Shown: positions 26,098 to 35,333 of the stretch, one piece after another
How the letters are laid out: each line of letters opens with the position of its first letter
Numbering within the stretch: position 1 is the stretch's first letter
NCBI RefSeq assembly: GCF_000282215.1
Contig: NZ_AKJS01000025.1
Location: 1-41,066 of the forward strand
DNA: 41,066 nt
DNA from: Pseudomonas sp. GM21
GTDB lineage: Bacteria > Pseudomonadota > Gammaproteobacteria > Pseudomonadales > Pseudomonadaceae
Direction of reading: 5' to 3'
The notes under the pieces: model-generated
What the model was told of the DNA's origin: nothing
What the model saw: only the letters and a program-made list of their open reading frames with translations
Database searches by the model: none
Translations under genes and position numbers: made by a program

Positions 26098-26346
26098 CTT
26101 GCGGCTAGCTTTGTCCAGCATACGCAGAGCACGCTCGTTAGCTTCGTCAGCAGTCTGTTGTGCTTTTTGAGCAGCAGCCAGAGCTTCATCAGCTTTACGG
26201 TAAGCTTCGTCTGCACGAGCCTGGGAGCGAGCAGCTGCGTCTTCAGTAGCGGTCAGACGTGCTTCGGTTTCTTTCGATGTGCTGCTGCAACCGGTAGCCA
26301 GAACTGCGGCGAGGGCCAGAGCAGAGAATTTCAGAACGTTGTTCAT
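26095..26346 (-). CDS. oprI: Major outer-membrane lipoprotein OprI
   Basis: An 83-residue lipoprotein, the exact length of Pseudomonas OprI. The signal [20 protein letters not shown] has lipidated Cys20, followed by heptad-repeat coiled coil rich in Ala, Glu and Lys ([20 protein letters not shown]) and the C-terminal Arg-Lys used in Lpp-type proteins for attachment to peptidoglycan. AAGGGGAA precedes the ATG. Codons are very uniform, as expected for a highly expressed gene. A small hairpin (CCTCA/TGAGG, 26387-26399) lies in its leader. Confidence 0.97.
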   Translation of the reverse strand: MNNVLKFSALALAAVLATGCSSTSKETEARLTATEDAAARSQARADEAYRKADEALAAAQKAQQTADEANERALRMLDKASRK

Positions 26347-26361
26347 CGTGTTCCCCTTCAA

Positions 26362-26988
26362 GGACTTTCTATTAATTTAGCTGTCTCCTCAGAGTGAGGA
26401 AATAGCCGGCGTACATACTACTCATTACTAGTCGTAAGTAAACTGACGTAAAGCGAGAAGCAAAAAAAATTGTAGGCGTTGATTCTTTTTCGAGCAACTT
26501 TTAACTGCATTGTTTAAAAAATATCCAGCTGCGAGGCCCGAGCCTGAGCGAACCGACGAGGAAAAGTTCCCCACACTCACGGCTGTTTTTTTCAGTCTTG
26601 GCTAAAGTCTGGCTAGATGAATTCGTCCATACTTCTGTTCGAATTTTGCGCAGCAGCTCTCATAATCTTTATCCATGTAGAGGTGACTTTAAGAGAACGG
26701 GTTCGTCTTATGTCTCAACATCCGGCAATGTTCAGGCTACCGACCCGTAAAGACCGTCGATCGAGCCGTCCCTGCGTACCCTGGAGTAGCACCCGCTGGC
26801 TGAGCGTGATGACGAGCGCACCTTGAGCATTTCTGCCAATGGTGCCTACTATTTGTACGTGCTCGGTTGCGCGAGATCGGTGCAGCTCTTCTCGGCGTCC
26901 ATTCAGGCACGGGGTGGCGTAGATGTTCCTTCGCCGGAAAAACATCGGTAAGGTAGGGGTCAGATTTCAAGACCCGCGAGGAGTAGTG
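26362..26988. other. 627-bp stretch without a convincing gene
   Basis: The left part (to about 26470) should hold the oprI promoter on the minus strand; TTTACT-16-TAGTAT around 26420-26450 is a weak candidate. At 26541-26592 on the plus strand AGCCTGAG pairs with CTCA/GGCT and is followed by seven T, which resembles a terminator. From 26790 to 26952 one frame reads like a protein end (LAERDDERTLSISANGAYYL, then YVLGCARSV) but is cut by stop codons upstream, so it may be a decayed gene. A GGGTC/GACCC hairpin (26957-26975) precedes the GNAT gene's ribosome site. Confidence 0.5.
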
Positions 26989-27270
26989 ATGAGTGAGGCG
27001 TTGTCCATCCACCATGACCAGGCTGGTCATCAGTTCGAGACCACTGTGGACGGTCATCGTGCCTACCTGACCTATATGGATCTGGGGAAACAGACCCTGG
27101 ATATCTATCGCACCTTTGTGCCCAACGCATTGCGTGGTCGCGGCATTGCCGCTGCCTTGACCGAGAAGGCGCTGGAGTACGCAGACGAGATGGGTTACAC
27201 CGTGATTCCATCGTGCTCCTATGTGGAGCGCTACATGGAACGTCACCAGCGGCACGCCGCCAAGCTGTGA
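26989..27270 (+). CDS. Small GNAT-fold N-acetyltransferase (YjdJ/Acetyltransf_CG type)
   Basis: A 93-residue one-domain protein with the short GNAT core: LTYMDLGKQTLDIYRTFVP, the acetyl-CoA loop ALRGRGIAAALTEKALEYAD and a C-terminal VIPSCSYVERYMERH. The length and the PxxxRGRGIxxxL pattern match the small YjdJ-like acetyltransferases; the acceptor is unknown. GAGGAG lies five bases before the ATG. It ends shortly before a strong terminator shared with the convergent DAHP synthase gene. Confidence 0.88.
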   Translation: MSEALSIHHDQAGHQFETTVDGHRAYLTYMDLGKQTLDIYRTFVPNALRGRGIAAALTEKALEYADEMGYTVIPSCSYVERYMERHQRHAAKL

Positions 27271-27285
27271 CCAAAAAGAACGCAT

Positions 27286-27317
27286 AAAAAAACGCCAGGT
27301 TTAAGCCTGGCGTTTTT
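27286..27317. terminator. Bidirectional Rho-independent terminator
   Basis: AACGCCAGG and CCTGGCGTT with A-run before and T-run after, between the convergent GNAT and DAHP synthase genes. Confidence 0.92.
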
Positions 27318-27335
27318 GTGTGCGCTAAACGGTGA

Positions 27336-28412
<1,077 letters not shown>

Positions 28413-28530
28413 CGTTTACTCGTCAGGTCACGGGTGCCGGCCGCCAGCGAACCCGCGCGGCGGAGCACAGCAAATTAAGCGCGTCGGGGAGCCGAACCTT
28501 AGCGCGTTATCCGCCTGCTCGACAATGGGT

Positions 28531-28974
28531 TTAATCCAGCACAGGCTGAGCAAATGCCTTGTGAACGGTGTCGTGAGAGAACTCGTCGGCATGCTCCTGG
28601 ACCCATTCCAGGGCCAGCGCCTGAATTTCCTGCAAGTCTTCGCGCGCGTCGTGCAGGCGACAGTAGCGTTCGATCTGGCACACCTGCTCACTCATCCGGG
28701 CACTGAACAGCATCTGCTCGTCCACAAACGCAATGCCCACCAGATAGCCGCGTTTGCGCCGCAGGCACCAGGCCACATAGCCCAGATAACGCATGTCGGG
28801 GTTCAAGGTCGGCATGCGCACTTCCAGCGCCGTACCATGGCGCCAGGCCCGGTGATAATTGCAAGCCATGCCCCCGAGGCTGATAGTGTGCAAGCGCTGG
28901 CGCGAGATGCACTCATGTTTGAGTAACGTTAATTCGACGGGCACATCATCAGGATGAGGAATAAAACGTCCCAT
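28531..28974 (-). CDS. PilZ-domain protein
   Basis: A 147-residue protein that begins MGRFIPHPDDVPVELTLL and continues with LHTISLGGMACNYHRAW, the pattern of a PilZ fold (RxxxR-like N-terminus, then a D/NxSxxG-type strand, here SLGG). PilZ proteins often bind cyclic-di-GMP, but the RxxxR and DxSxxG residues are not canonical here, so binding is uncertain. GGGAG precedes the ATG at 28974. Its start codon shares bases with that of the divergent thioredoxin-like gene. Confidence 0.72.
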   Translation of the reverse strand: MGRFIPHPDDVPVELTLLKHECISRQRLHTISLGGMACNYHRAWRHGTALEVRMPTLNPDMRYLGYVAWCLRRKRGYLVGIAFVDEQMLFSARMSEQVCQIERYCRLHDAREDLQEIQALALEWVQEHADEFSHDTVHKAFAQPVLD

Positions 28975-29359
28975 GAACACGGACTCCCTGTGTCGGCCAT
29001 CTGACATTGTTTCCCGAAGTATAGTGGTCGAATTGGAACTGACCGATTTCGATGCCGACCAGCGGCTACTGGCAATGAGCGGCGTATCCCTGGTGATTTT
29101 CACCAGTGTCGGCTGTGCCGGTTGCCGATTTGCCCGTGAACAATTGCCCAGTCTCGATCTGACGGTCGATCGCTTGTGCTGGATCGATGCCGGGAGCAAT
29201 GGCGGGGTGGTCGAGCGTTATCAGGTTTTTCATTTGCCGGCGCTGTTTGTGGTGCGCGACGGTGAGTTTTTCGGGGTACTACAATCGCGTCTGACCGGCA
29301 CCGAACTCAATGAAGCGGTCGATCGGGCGTTGAAAAGAACAGCAGAGGAGTTGCCATGA
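28973..29359 (+). CDS. Thioredoxin-fold protein with CAGC motif
   Basis: A 128-residue protein with the thioredoxin strand and active-site pattern LVIFTSVGCAGCRFAREQLP (Cys48 and Cys51) and the cis-proline loop FHLPALFVVRDGEF. The CxxC is CAGC rather than WCGPC, so it is a thioredoxin-like protein rather than a housekeeping thioredoxin. The start at 28973 has GAGGA about 12 bases upstream; an in-frame GTG at 29024 (VVELELTDFD) is the alternative. Its stop overlaps the start of the ketopantoate reductase gene (ATGA), so they form an operon. Confidence 0.78.
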   Translation: MNTDSLCRPSDIVSRSIVVELELTDFDADQRLLAMSGVSLVIFTSVGCAGCRFAREQLPSLDLTVDRLCWIDAGSNGGVVERYQVFHLPALFVVRDGEFFGVLQSRLTGTELNEAVDRALKRTAEELP

Positions 29360-30312
29360 TGGGCACAGTCACCAAGCCGACAATCGGCATAATCGGAACC
29401 GGCGCAATCGGCGGGTTCTACGGGATGATGCTGGCGCGTGCCGGCTTCGACGTGCACTTCTTGTTGCGCAGTGAATTTTCAGCGGTGGCCGAGCGCGGGT
29501 TGCAACTCGACAGTGCGGTGCATGGCGCGTTGACGTTGAACCCGGTTCAGGCCTATTCCTGCGCTGAAGACATGCCCGCTTGCGACTGGTTGCTGGTCGG
29601 CGCCAAAACCACCAGTAATGCGGACCTGGCGCCCGCCATCATTCAGGCGGCCGCACCGAATGCCAAGGTACTGGTCCTGCAAAATGGCCTCGACGTTGAA
29701 GACAGTCTGCGCGAGTTGCTCCCCGACTCGTTGCACCTGCTGGGCGGCTTGTGTTTTATCTGCGTCCATCGCACCGGTCCCGGGGAAATTACCCATCAGG
29801 CGCTCGGTGCAGTCAACATCGGCTACCACAGTGGCCCCGCTGTTGATGCGCCGGCACGCGTGGCAATTGTCGAAGAGGGCGCCGGGTTATTCCACCGTGC
29901 CGGTATCGACTCGCAGGCCATGCCGGATCTGCACCAGGCACGTTGGCAAAAACTGGTCTGGAATGTCCCGTACAACGGTCTCTCTGTTCTGCTCGGGGCC
30001 AGCACCACGCCATTGATGGCCGATGCCGACAGCCGGGAGCTGATCAAGGCATTGATGGCCGAAGTGGTCCAGGGGGCTATCGCCTGTGGTCACGACATAC
30101 CGGCCGGTTATGCCGACCATCTGTTCATGGTGACCGAAAAAATGCCGGACTATTGGCCGAGCATGTACCACGATTTCCTGCACAAACGACCGCTGGAACT
30201 GGCCGCGATTTACGCCCGGCCCTTGGCGGCCGCCAAAGCGGCGGGGTGTGAATTGCCACTGATTGAAAGTTTGTATCGCAGTCTGGGTTTCATCGATCGA
30301 CGCAACAGGTGA
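29356..30312 (+). CDS. 2-dehydropantoate 2-reductase (ketopantoate reductase)
   Basis: A 318-residue NADPH enzyme. The Rossmann motif is IGIIGTGAIGGFYG; the family's NGL motif appears in LVLQNGLD, the catalytic lysine in ARWQKLVWNVPYNGLS and the second-domain motif in YWPSMYHDF. It reduces ketopantoate to pantoate for vitamin B5 and CoA. Several paralogues of this family exist in pseudomonads and not all act on ketopantoate, so the symbol panE is withheld. It overlaps the thioredoxin-like gene by four bases. Confidence 0.88.
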   Translation: MMGTVTKPTIGIIGTGAIGGFYGMMLARAGFDVHFLLRSEFSAVAERGLQLDSAVHGALTLNPVQAYSCAEDMPACDWLLVGAKTTSNADLAPAIIQAAAPNAKVLVLQNGLDVEDSLRELLPDSLHLLGGLCFICVHRTGPGEITHQALGAVNIGYHSGPAVDAPARVAIVEEGAGLFHRAGIDSQAMPDLHQARWQKLVWNVPYNGLSVLLGASTTPLMADADSRELIKALMAEVVQGAIACGHDIPAGYADHLFMVTEKMPDYWPSMYHDFLHKRPLELAAIYARPLAAAKAAGCELPLIESLYRSLGFIDRRNR

Positions 30313-30336
30313 ACCGATCTACCTGGGGGGAAGGAC

Positions 30337-31242
30337 ATGGCAAAGACTATCGACGACAAACTGGTGCTGGCGATTTCTTCGCGAGCGCTGTTCGACCTGA
30401 GCGAAAGCCACAAGGTGTATTTGTCGAGCGGCGTCGAAGCCTACCGGCAATATCAGATTGAGCACGAGGACGAAATCCTCGAACCCGGTGACGCCTTCCC
30501 GCTGGTGCAGAAACTCCTGAACCTCAATACCGACCTCGGTCGAGCGCGGGTCGAGGTGATTCTGGTGTCGCGCAACAGCGCCGACACCGGCCTGAGGGTG
30601 TTTAACTCGATTCACCACTACGGGCTGGCGATTTCCCGTGCGGCGTTTGTCGGCGGGCGCAGTCCCTATCCGTATCTCAAGGCCTTCGGCTGTGACCTGT
30701 TTCTGTCGACGCATGCCGACGATGTGCGCAGTGCACTGGACGCCGGTTTCGCGGCGGCGACCATTCTGTCGGGCGGTGCCAGCCGCGCGGCCAGTGATGA
30801 ATTGCGGATTGCCTTTGACGGTGATGCAGTGCTGTTTTCCGACGAATCGGAGCGGGTCTACCAGTCCGGTGGTCTGGAAGCGTTCCAGGCCAGCGAACGT
30901 GATGCCGCCCGCGAGCCGCTGCGCGGAGGGCCGTTCAAGGGCTTCCTGGCCGCTCTCAATCTGTTGCAGCGTGAGTTTCCCGACGACGCCTGCCCGATCC
31001 GCACGGCGTTGGTGACGGCGCGTTCGGCGCCGGCCCATGAGCGAGTGATTCGTACGTTGCGCGAATGGGACATTCGTCTGGACGAATCGCTGTTTCTCGG
31101 TGGCCTGACCAAATCCGCCTTTCTCGAAGCGTTTGCCGCCGACGTGTTTTTCGATGATCAGGCCGGCCATTGCGAATTGGCCCGCGAAGTCGTCGCCACC
31201 GGCCACGTACCGCACGGCATAAGCAACGAGCAAAAGGTTTAA
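30337..31242 (+). CDS. Cytosolic 5'-nucleotidase family protein
   Basis: A 301-residue protein. LVLAISSRALFDL at the start, EVILVSRNSADTGLRVFNSI and IAFDGDAVLFSDESERVY match the family of cytosolic 5'-nucleotidase I (HAD-like), which removes phosphate from nucleoside monophosphates. FDGDAVLFSDE supplies the acidic metal ligands and VEVILVSRNS the serine-containing motif. GGAAGGA precedes the ATG; the gap to the reductase gene is 24 bp, so it is probably in the same operon. Confidence 0.85.
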   Translation: MAKTIDDKLVLAISSRALFDLSESHKVYLSSGVEAYRQYQIEHEDEILEPGDAFPLVQKLLNLNTDLGRARVEVILVSRNSADTGLRVFNSIHHYGLAISRAAFVGGRSPYPYLKAFGCDLFLSTHADDVRSALDAGFAAATILSGGASRAASDELRIAFDGDAVLFSDESERVYQSGGLEAFQASERDAAREPLRGGPFKGFLAALNLLQREFPDDACPIRTALVTARSAPAHERVIRTLREWDIRLDESLFLGGLTKSAFLEAFAADVFFDDQAGHCELAREVVATGHVPHGISNEQKV

Positions 31243-31337
31243 GCCCGCGGTTCAATGCGTTACGCAAAGCGTCGTATTCGCCAAGGCACTGCTAAGCTGA
31301 ATCAAATCTCCGCCATTTTGGCTTGCGAGGAGATCCT

Positions 31338-31841
31338 ATGATTCAGTCGATGCTGTATGCCACTGACCTTGGCTTATATGCACCGTTGGTGATGCAGCAC
31401 GCCTTGGCCTTGGCACGGACATTCAATGCCGACTTGTATGTGGTGCACGCGGTTGAGCCCATGGGGCTGTTTGCCGAATCGGTGCTTCAGAGTTATCTCG
31501 ATGAGCAGGCGTTGAACGAGTTTCACAGTCAGGGCCTGAGTACGGTGATTGCCAATATCGAGCAGCGGGTGCTCGACAGCTTTCGTGAAGAGCTGGGGGA
31601 TGAAGGGGACCAGGACCTGGCGCGGATTAAAGCGGTGAGGGTGCTTCAGGGCGATCCGTCGCAGGTGATTCTCGACCAGGTGGAGAAACTCTCCGTGGAT
31701 TTGCTGATCGTAGGAAGTCATAGCCACGGTACTGGCGCGGAAACGCCTCTGGGCAGGACCGCAGCACGCGTGTTGCAGCTATCCCGGGTGCCCGTCTATC
31801 TGGTGCCACTGGTGGAGCGGCGCCGGCAGGGTGATCGCTAG
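31338..31841 (+). CDS. Universal stress protein (UspA family)
   Basis: A 167-residue single Usp domain. It starts MIQSMLYATDLGLYAPLVMQ and ends with the nucleotide-binding pattern LLIVGSHSHGTGAETPLG, then ARVLQLSRVPVYLVP. The G-2x-G-9x-G(S/T)-like motif suggests ATP binding. GAGGAG lies seven bases before the ATG. The family helps survival of stress and stasis; the trigger here is not visible. Confidence 0.92.
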   Translation: MIQSMLYATDLGLYAPLVMQHALALARTFNADLYVVHAVEPMGLFAESVLQSYLDEQALNEFHSQGLSTVIANIEQRVLDSFREELGDEGDQDLARIKAVRVLQGDPSQVILDQVEKLSVDLLIVGSHSHGTGAETPLGRTAARVLQLSRVPVYLVPLVERRRQGDR

Positions 31842-31945
31842 AATACGAATACTGGCAATTCGACAAAAAAGTTCTAGATTTATTCTTCAAACCATTAATA
31901 TAGTTATATACCGTCGCTGATGCCCGTGGCGTCTACCTGCTTTGA

Positions 31946-32929
<984 letters not shown>

Positions 32930-32932
32930 TGG

Positions 32933-33090
32933 GTGTCCTGCCTCGCAAATACTGTTCCTTTTTGACCGCGTCTGTTGCCGTCATGCTGCGTTGCCGCTCC
33001 TCGCCATAGCGGGCTATGACTCGTCGCGGCGCCTTGCCTGACGACAACATCCACTCGTCAAAAGAGGAACGTATTCGCGAGGCAGGACAC
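32933..33090. repeat. 158-bp long inverted repeat (MITE-like) after cysB
   Basis: The left arm (32933-32966) begins GTGTCCTGCCTCGC and the right arm (33057-33090) ends GCGAGGCAGGACAC; they match over about 34 bases with few differences. The inner part is also roughly self-complementary, centred on CATAGCGGGCTATG (33005-33018), so the entire element can fold into a long hairpin. It lies between cysB and the convergent GreA/B-like gene. No transposase and no clear target duplication is seen. Confidence 0.85.
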
Positions 33091-33096
33091 CTTGTT

Positions 33097-33579
33097 CTAG
33101 ACCACCTCGGTAACAGAAAACTGTTGCCGAGCGCCCGCCACCAGAATCTCCACTTCATCCCCTTCGAACTTGCCCAGCAGGCTTTTGCCCAGCGGAGAGC
33201 GGGGGGTGATGACAGTAATCCATTGCCCCACCAGATCGACCTTCAGGCCAGCTGCATCAGGGGCCAGAAACAGCCATTGCTCACGCCCCTTGTCGTCTTC
33301 CAGGCCGAGCAATGCACCGACTTCAATGCCGCGCTGATCGTCATATGAACGCAAGGTCAGGTTCTGGCACAGCGTCAGTGATTGCCTGATCTCTTCCACG
33401 CGCCTGGCCTGTCCGGCCGCCAGATAAGAAGCCTCCAGCCCCAGGGTGTCGTACTTGTTTTCGGCGATGTTTTCTTCGTGGGTCGCGGTTTCGTAAGCGG
33501 TTTGCGCAGCACGCTCGGCGATATCGAGGTCGACCCGCAGTTTGTCGAGGATCAATTGGTGGACGGTCTGTTTGTTCAT
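33097..33579 (-). CDS. GreA/GreB-family elongation-factor-like protein
   Basis: A 160-residue protein: an N-terminal helical part with an acidic stretch (ATHEENIAENKYDTLGLE) reminiscent of the Gre tip, and a C-terminal FKBP-like Gre domain (QWITVITPRSPLGKSLLGKF, then GDEVEIL). It probably binds in the RNA-polymerase secondary channel, but whether it cleaves RNA is unclear. The start at 33579 lies two bases after the stop of the membrane-protein gene upstream, and the ribosome site is weak, so translation is probably coupled. Confidence 0.8.
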   Translation of the reverse strand: MNKQTVHQLILDKLRVDLDIAERAAQTAYETATHEENIAENKYDTLGLEASYLAAGQARRVEEIRQSLTLCQNLTLRSYDDQRGIEVGALLGLEDDKGREQWLFLAPDAAGLKVDLVGQWITVITPRSPLGKSLLGKFEGDEVEILVAGARQQFSVTEVV

Positions 33580-33581
33580 GA

Positions 33582-33995
33582 TCAGTCGCAGAACTGCAAA
33601 ACATTGGCGCGGCTTTTTTCGCTCGGCGCGGTTTGATCCTGCTGCAACCAGAACTGGCATTTTGGATTGGACAGGTTGCGACTGCTGCCACGGGCCTGAT
33701 CCATTCGTACCTGCTGCTCGCTCTTGCGCAGGTTCTCTTCGTACTGCTCGAATATCGGGCTCTGCGCTGGAATATCCGGCCGTGGCGGCTCGATGACCAC
33801 CGGCGGCTTGGCCAGTTGCTCCACGGCGGCGGCTACCGGGGCCAATTGCTCTTTGAAAAACAGTGCAGAGACGAGCCAGCAGGTCAGGGCGATGGCGAGA
33901 AATCCCAGCCACACACCGAGGGCAATGCTGCCGGTCAGTTGCAGGGCGTTGAGCCGGAACGGCAACGGGTGGTGGGGATTCGGACGGTCAGGCAT
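33582..33995 (-). CDS. Small single-span membrane protein of unknown function
   Basis: A 137-residue protein with a short cytoplasmic start (MPDRPNPHHPLPFRLNALQL), one hydrophobic span (about 22-46) and an outer or periplasmic part rich in Pro, Gln and Arg with two cysteines near the end (NPKCQFW, LQFC). I do not recognise the family. AGGAGG, a near-ideal ribosome site, precedes the ATG at 33995. It is followed two bases after its stop by the GreA/B-like gene, so the two form an operon divergent from earP. Confidence 0.75.
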   Translation of the reverse strand: MPDRPNPHHPLPFRLNALQLTGSIALGVWLGFLAIALTCWLVSALFFKEQLAPVAAAVEQLAKPPVVIEPPRPDIPAQSPIFEQYEENLRKSEQQVRMDQARGSSRNLSNPKCQFWLQQDQTAPSEKSRANVLQFCD

Positions 33996-34080
33996 GGTGC
34001 CTCCTGGCGGATGGTTGCAGGCGAGTGGCAATTGTCGCACGAAGATTAATCGCCGTCGGCTCTTCTGCGCGAGGTAATTT

Positions 34081-34149
34081 ATGCGGACAATCGTCGCCTT
34101 TGCCAACGGGAACCTGGAATGCCTGAACTGCCTGAACTGCCTCAAGTGA
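34081..34149 (+). CDS. Possible 22-codon leader ORF before earP
   Basis: ATG to TGA with GAGG eight bases upstream. The peptide is MRTIVAFANGNLECLNC then LNCLK. A nine-base unit TGCCTGAAC is repeated nearly three times, giving Cys-Leu-Asn repeats. Its stop overlaps an in-frame GTG of earP as GTGA, a common form of translational coupling. Confidence 0.4.
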   Translation: MRTIVAFANGNLECLNCLNCLK

Positions 34150-35285
34150 AAAACCGCTGGCGCTGGGATATTTTTTGCACCGTGGTCGACAACTTTGGCG
34201 ACATCGGCGTGACCTGGCGCCTGGCTCGACAATTGGTGGCCGAGCACGCCATCGACGTACGTTTGTGGGTCGATGACCTGCGCGCCTTCGAGCGTCTGTG
34301 CCCCGAGATCGATTGCCATGCCGCGCAGCAATGGCAGTCAGGTGTCGATGTGCGCCAATGGTCAACAGAGTGGCAGATCACCGAAGCGGCGGATGTGGTG
34401 ATCGCCGCGTTCGCCTGTCAGTTGCCGAGTGTCTACATGGACGCCATGGCCGCACGGGAGCAACCGCCGCTGTGGATGAACCTCGATTACCTGAGCGCCG
34501 AGGACTGGGTGATCGGCTGCCACGGATTGCCGTCGGTCAAGTACAAAACGGTGCAGAAGTACTTCTTCTTTCCGGGGTTCCAGAAGGGCACCGGAGGGCT
34601 GCTGCGTGAAACAGGGTTGCTCGATCGCCGCTGGCAGTTCCAGCGAAGTCCCGAGGCGCAGCAGGAATTTCTTCAAGGGCTGGGGATTGATCGTGCCCCT
34701 GATGCGCAATTGATCTCGCTGTTTGCCTATGAGAATGCCGGGTTGTCGAGTTGGCTGGATGTACTGGCCGCCGATTCGACACCCACGCATGTGCTGGTGC
34801 CCGAAGGCCGGATACTCGGCGATGTCGAACGCTGGCTCGGCATTGAAGGATTGGCCGCGGGGGCTCTGCATGTGCGTGACGGCTTGACTGTCCAGGTGCT
34901 GCCGTTCGTCCGACAGGATCAATACGATCAGTTGCTCTGGTGCTGCGATTTCAACGCCGTGCGCGGTGAAGATTCCTTCGTTCGCGCTCAATGGGCGGGC
35001 CGGCCAATGCTCTGGCACATCTATCAGCAGGAGGAAGACATCCATCTGGACAAGCTCGATGCGTTCCTCGCGCTGTACACAAAAGGCTTGTCCGAGGCTG
35101 CCAGTCAGGCGATCAACGGTCTTTGGCACGCATGGAATGCCGGTCATGATATGTCCGACCACTGGCGCATGGCCCGCAAACATTGGCCAGAGCTGCAAAA
35201 ACACGCTGAGGCGTGGTGTCTGGAACAAGCCTTGCAGGCCGATCTTGCCGCGGCGCTGGTACAGTTTTATGTAAATTGGATATGA
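34146..35285 (+). CDS. earP: EF-P arginine rhamnosyltransferase EarP
   Basis: A 379-residue glycosyltransferase that adds rhamnose from dTDP-rhamnose to Arg32 of EF-P. Counting from the GTG, the catalytic residues known from P. putida EarP (Asp13, Asp17, Glu273) correspond to Asp15 and Asp19 in VVDNFGDIGVTW and Glu275 in VRGEDSFVRAQW. The GTG start gives MKNRWRWDIFC, which aligns with other EarP N-termini (MK.SWDIFC) and the usual length of about 377; the ATG at 34119 would add nine residues and is the alternative. The efp gene follows 48 bp later. Confidence 0.9.
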   Translation: MKNRWRWDIFCTVVDNFGDIGVTWRLARQLVAEHAIDVRLWVDDLRAFERLCPEIDCHAAQQWQSGVDVRQWSTEWQITEAADVVIAAFACQLPSVYMDAMAAREQPPLWMNLDYLSAEDWVIGCHGLPSVKYKTVQKYFFFPGFQKGTGGLLRETGLLDRRWQFQRSPEAQQEFLQGLGIDRAPDAQLISLFAYENAGLSSWLDVLAADSTPTHVLVPEGRILGDVERWLGIEGLAAGALHVRDGLTVQVLPFVRQDQYDQLLWCCDFNAVRGEDSFVRAQWAGRPMLWHIYQQEEDIHLDKLDAFLALYTKGLSEAASQAINGLWHAWNAGHDMSDHWRMARKHWPELQKHAEAWCLEQALQADLAAALVQFYVNWI

Positions 35286-35286
35286 T
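35281..35286 (+). promoter_or_regulatory. Candidate -10 of an efp promoter
   Basis: TATGAT overlaps the earP stop codon (TGA at 35283-35285) about 50 bases before efp. The -35 region is poor. It would allow efp to be expressed more strongly than earP. Confidence 0.35.
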
Positions 35287-35333
35287 ACGCGGCCTAGATT
35301 TTTGTAAATCCCATCCAAATTCGGATATTCGCA

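Noticed and set aside
24939..26216. 425-codon minus-strand frame across the L,D-transpeptidase and oprI ends
   Set aside because: It runs antisense to a gene with a catalytic Cys motif and through two terminators.
26617..26826. 69-codon frame MNSSILLFEFCAAALII...
   Set aside because: No ribosome site, no family resemblance after the first 20 residues, and another frame of the same stretch looks more protein-like; kept only as part of the gap description.
28413..28530. Attenuator leader peptide before DAHP synthase
   Set aside because: No short frame rich in Phe, Tyr or Trp and no terminator/antiterminator pair on the minus strand.
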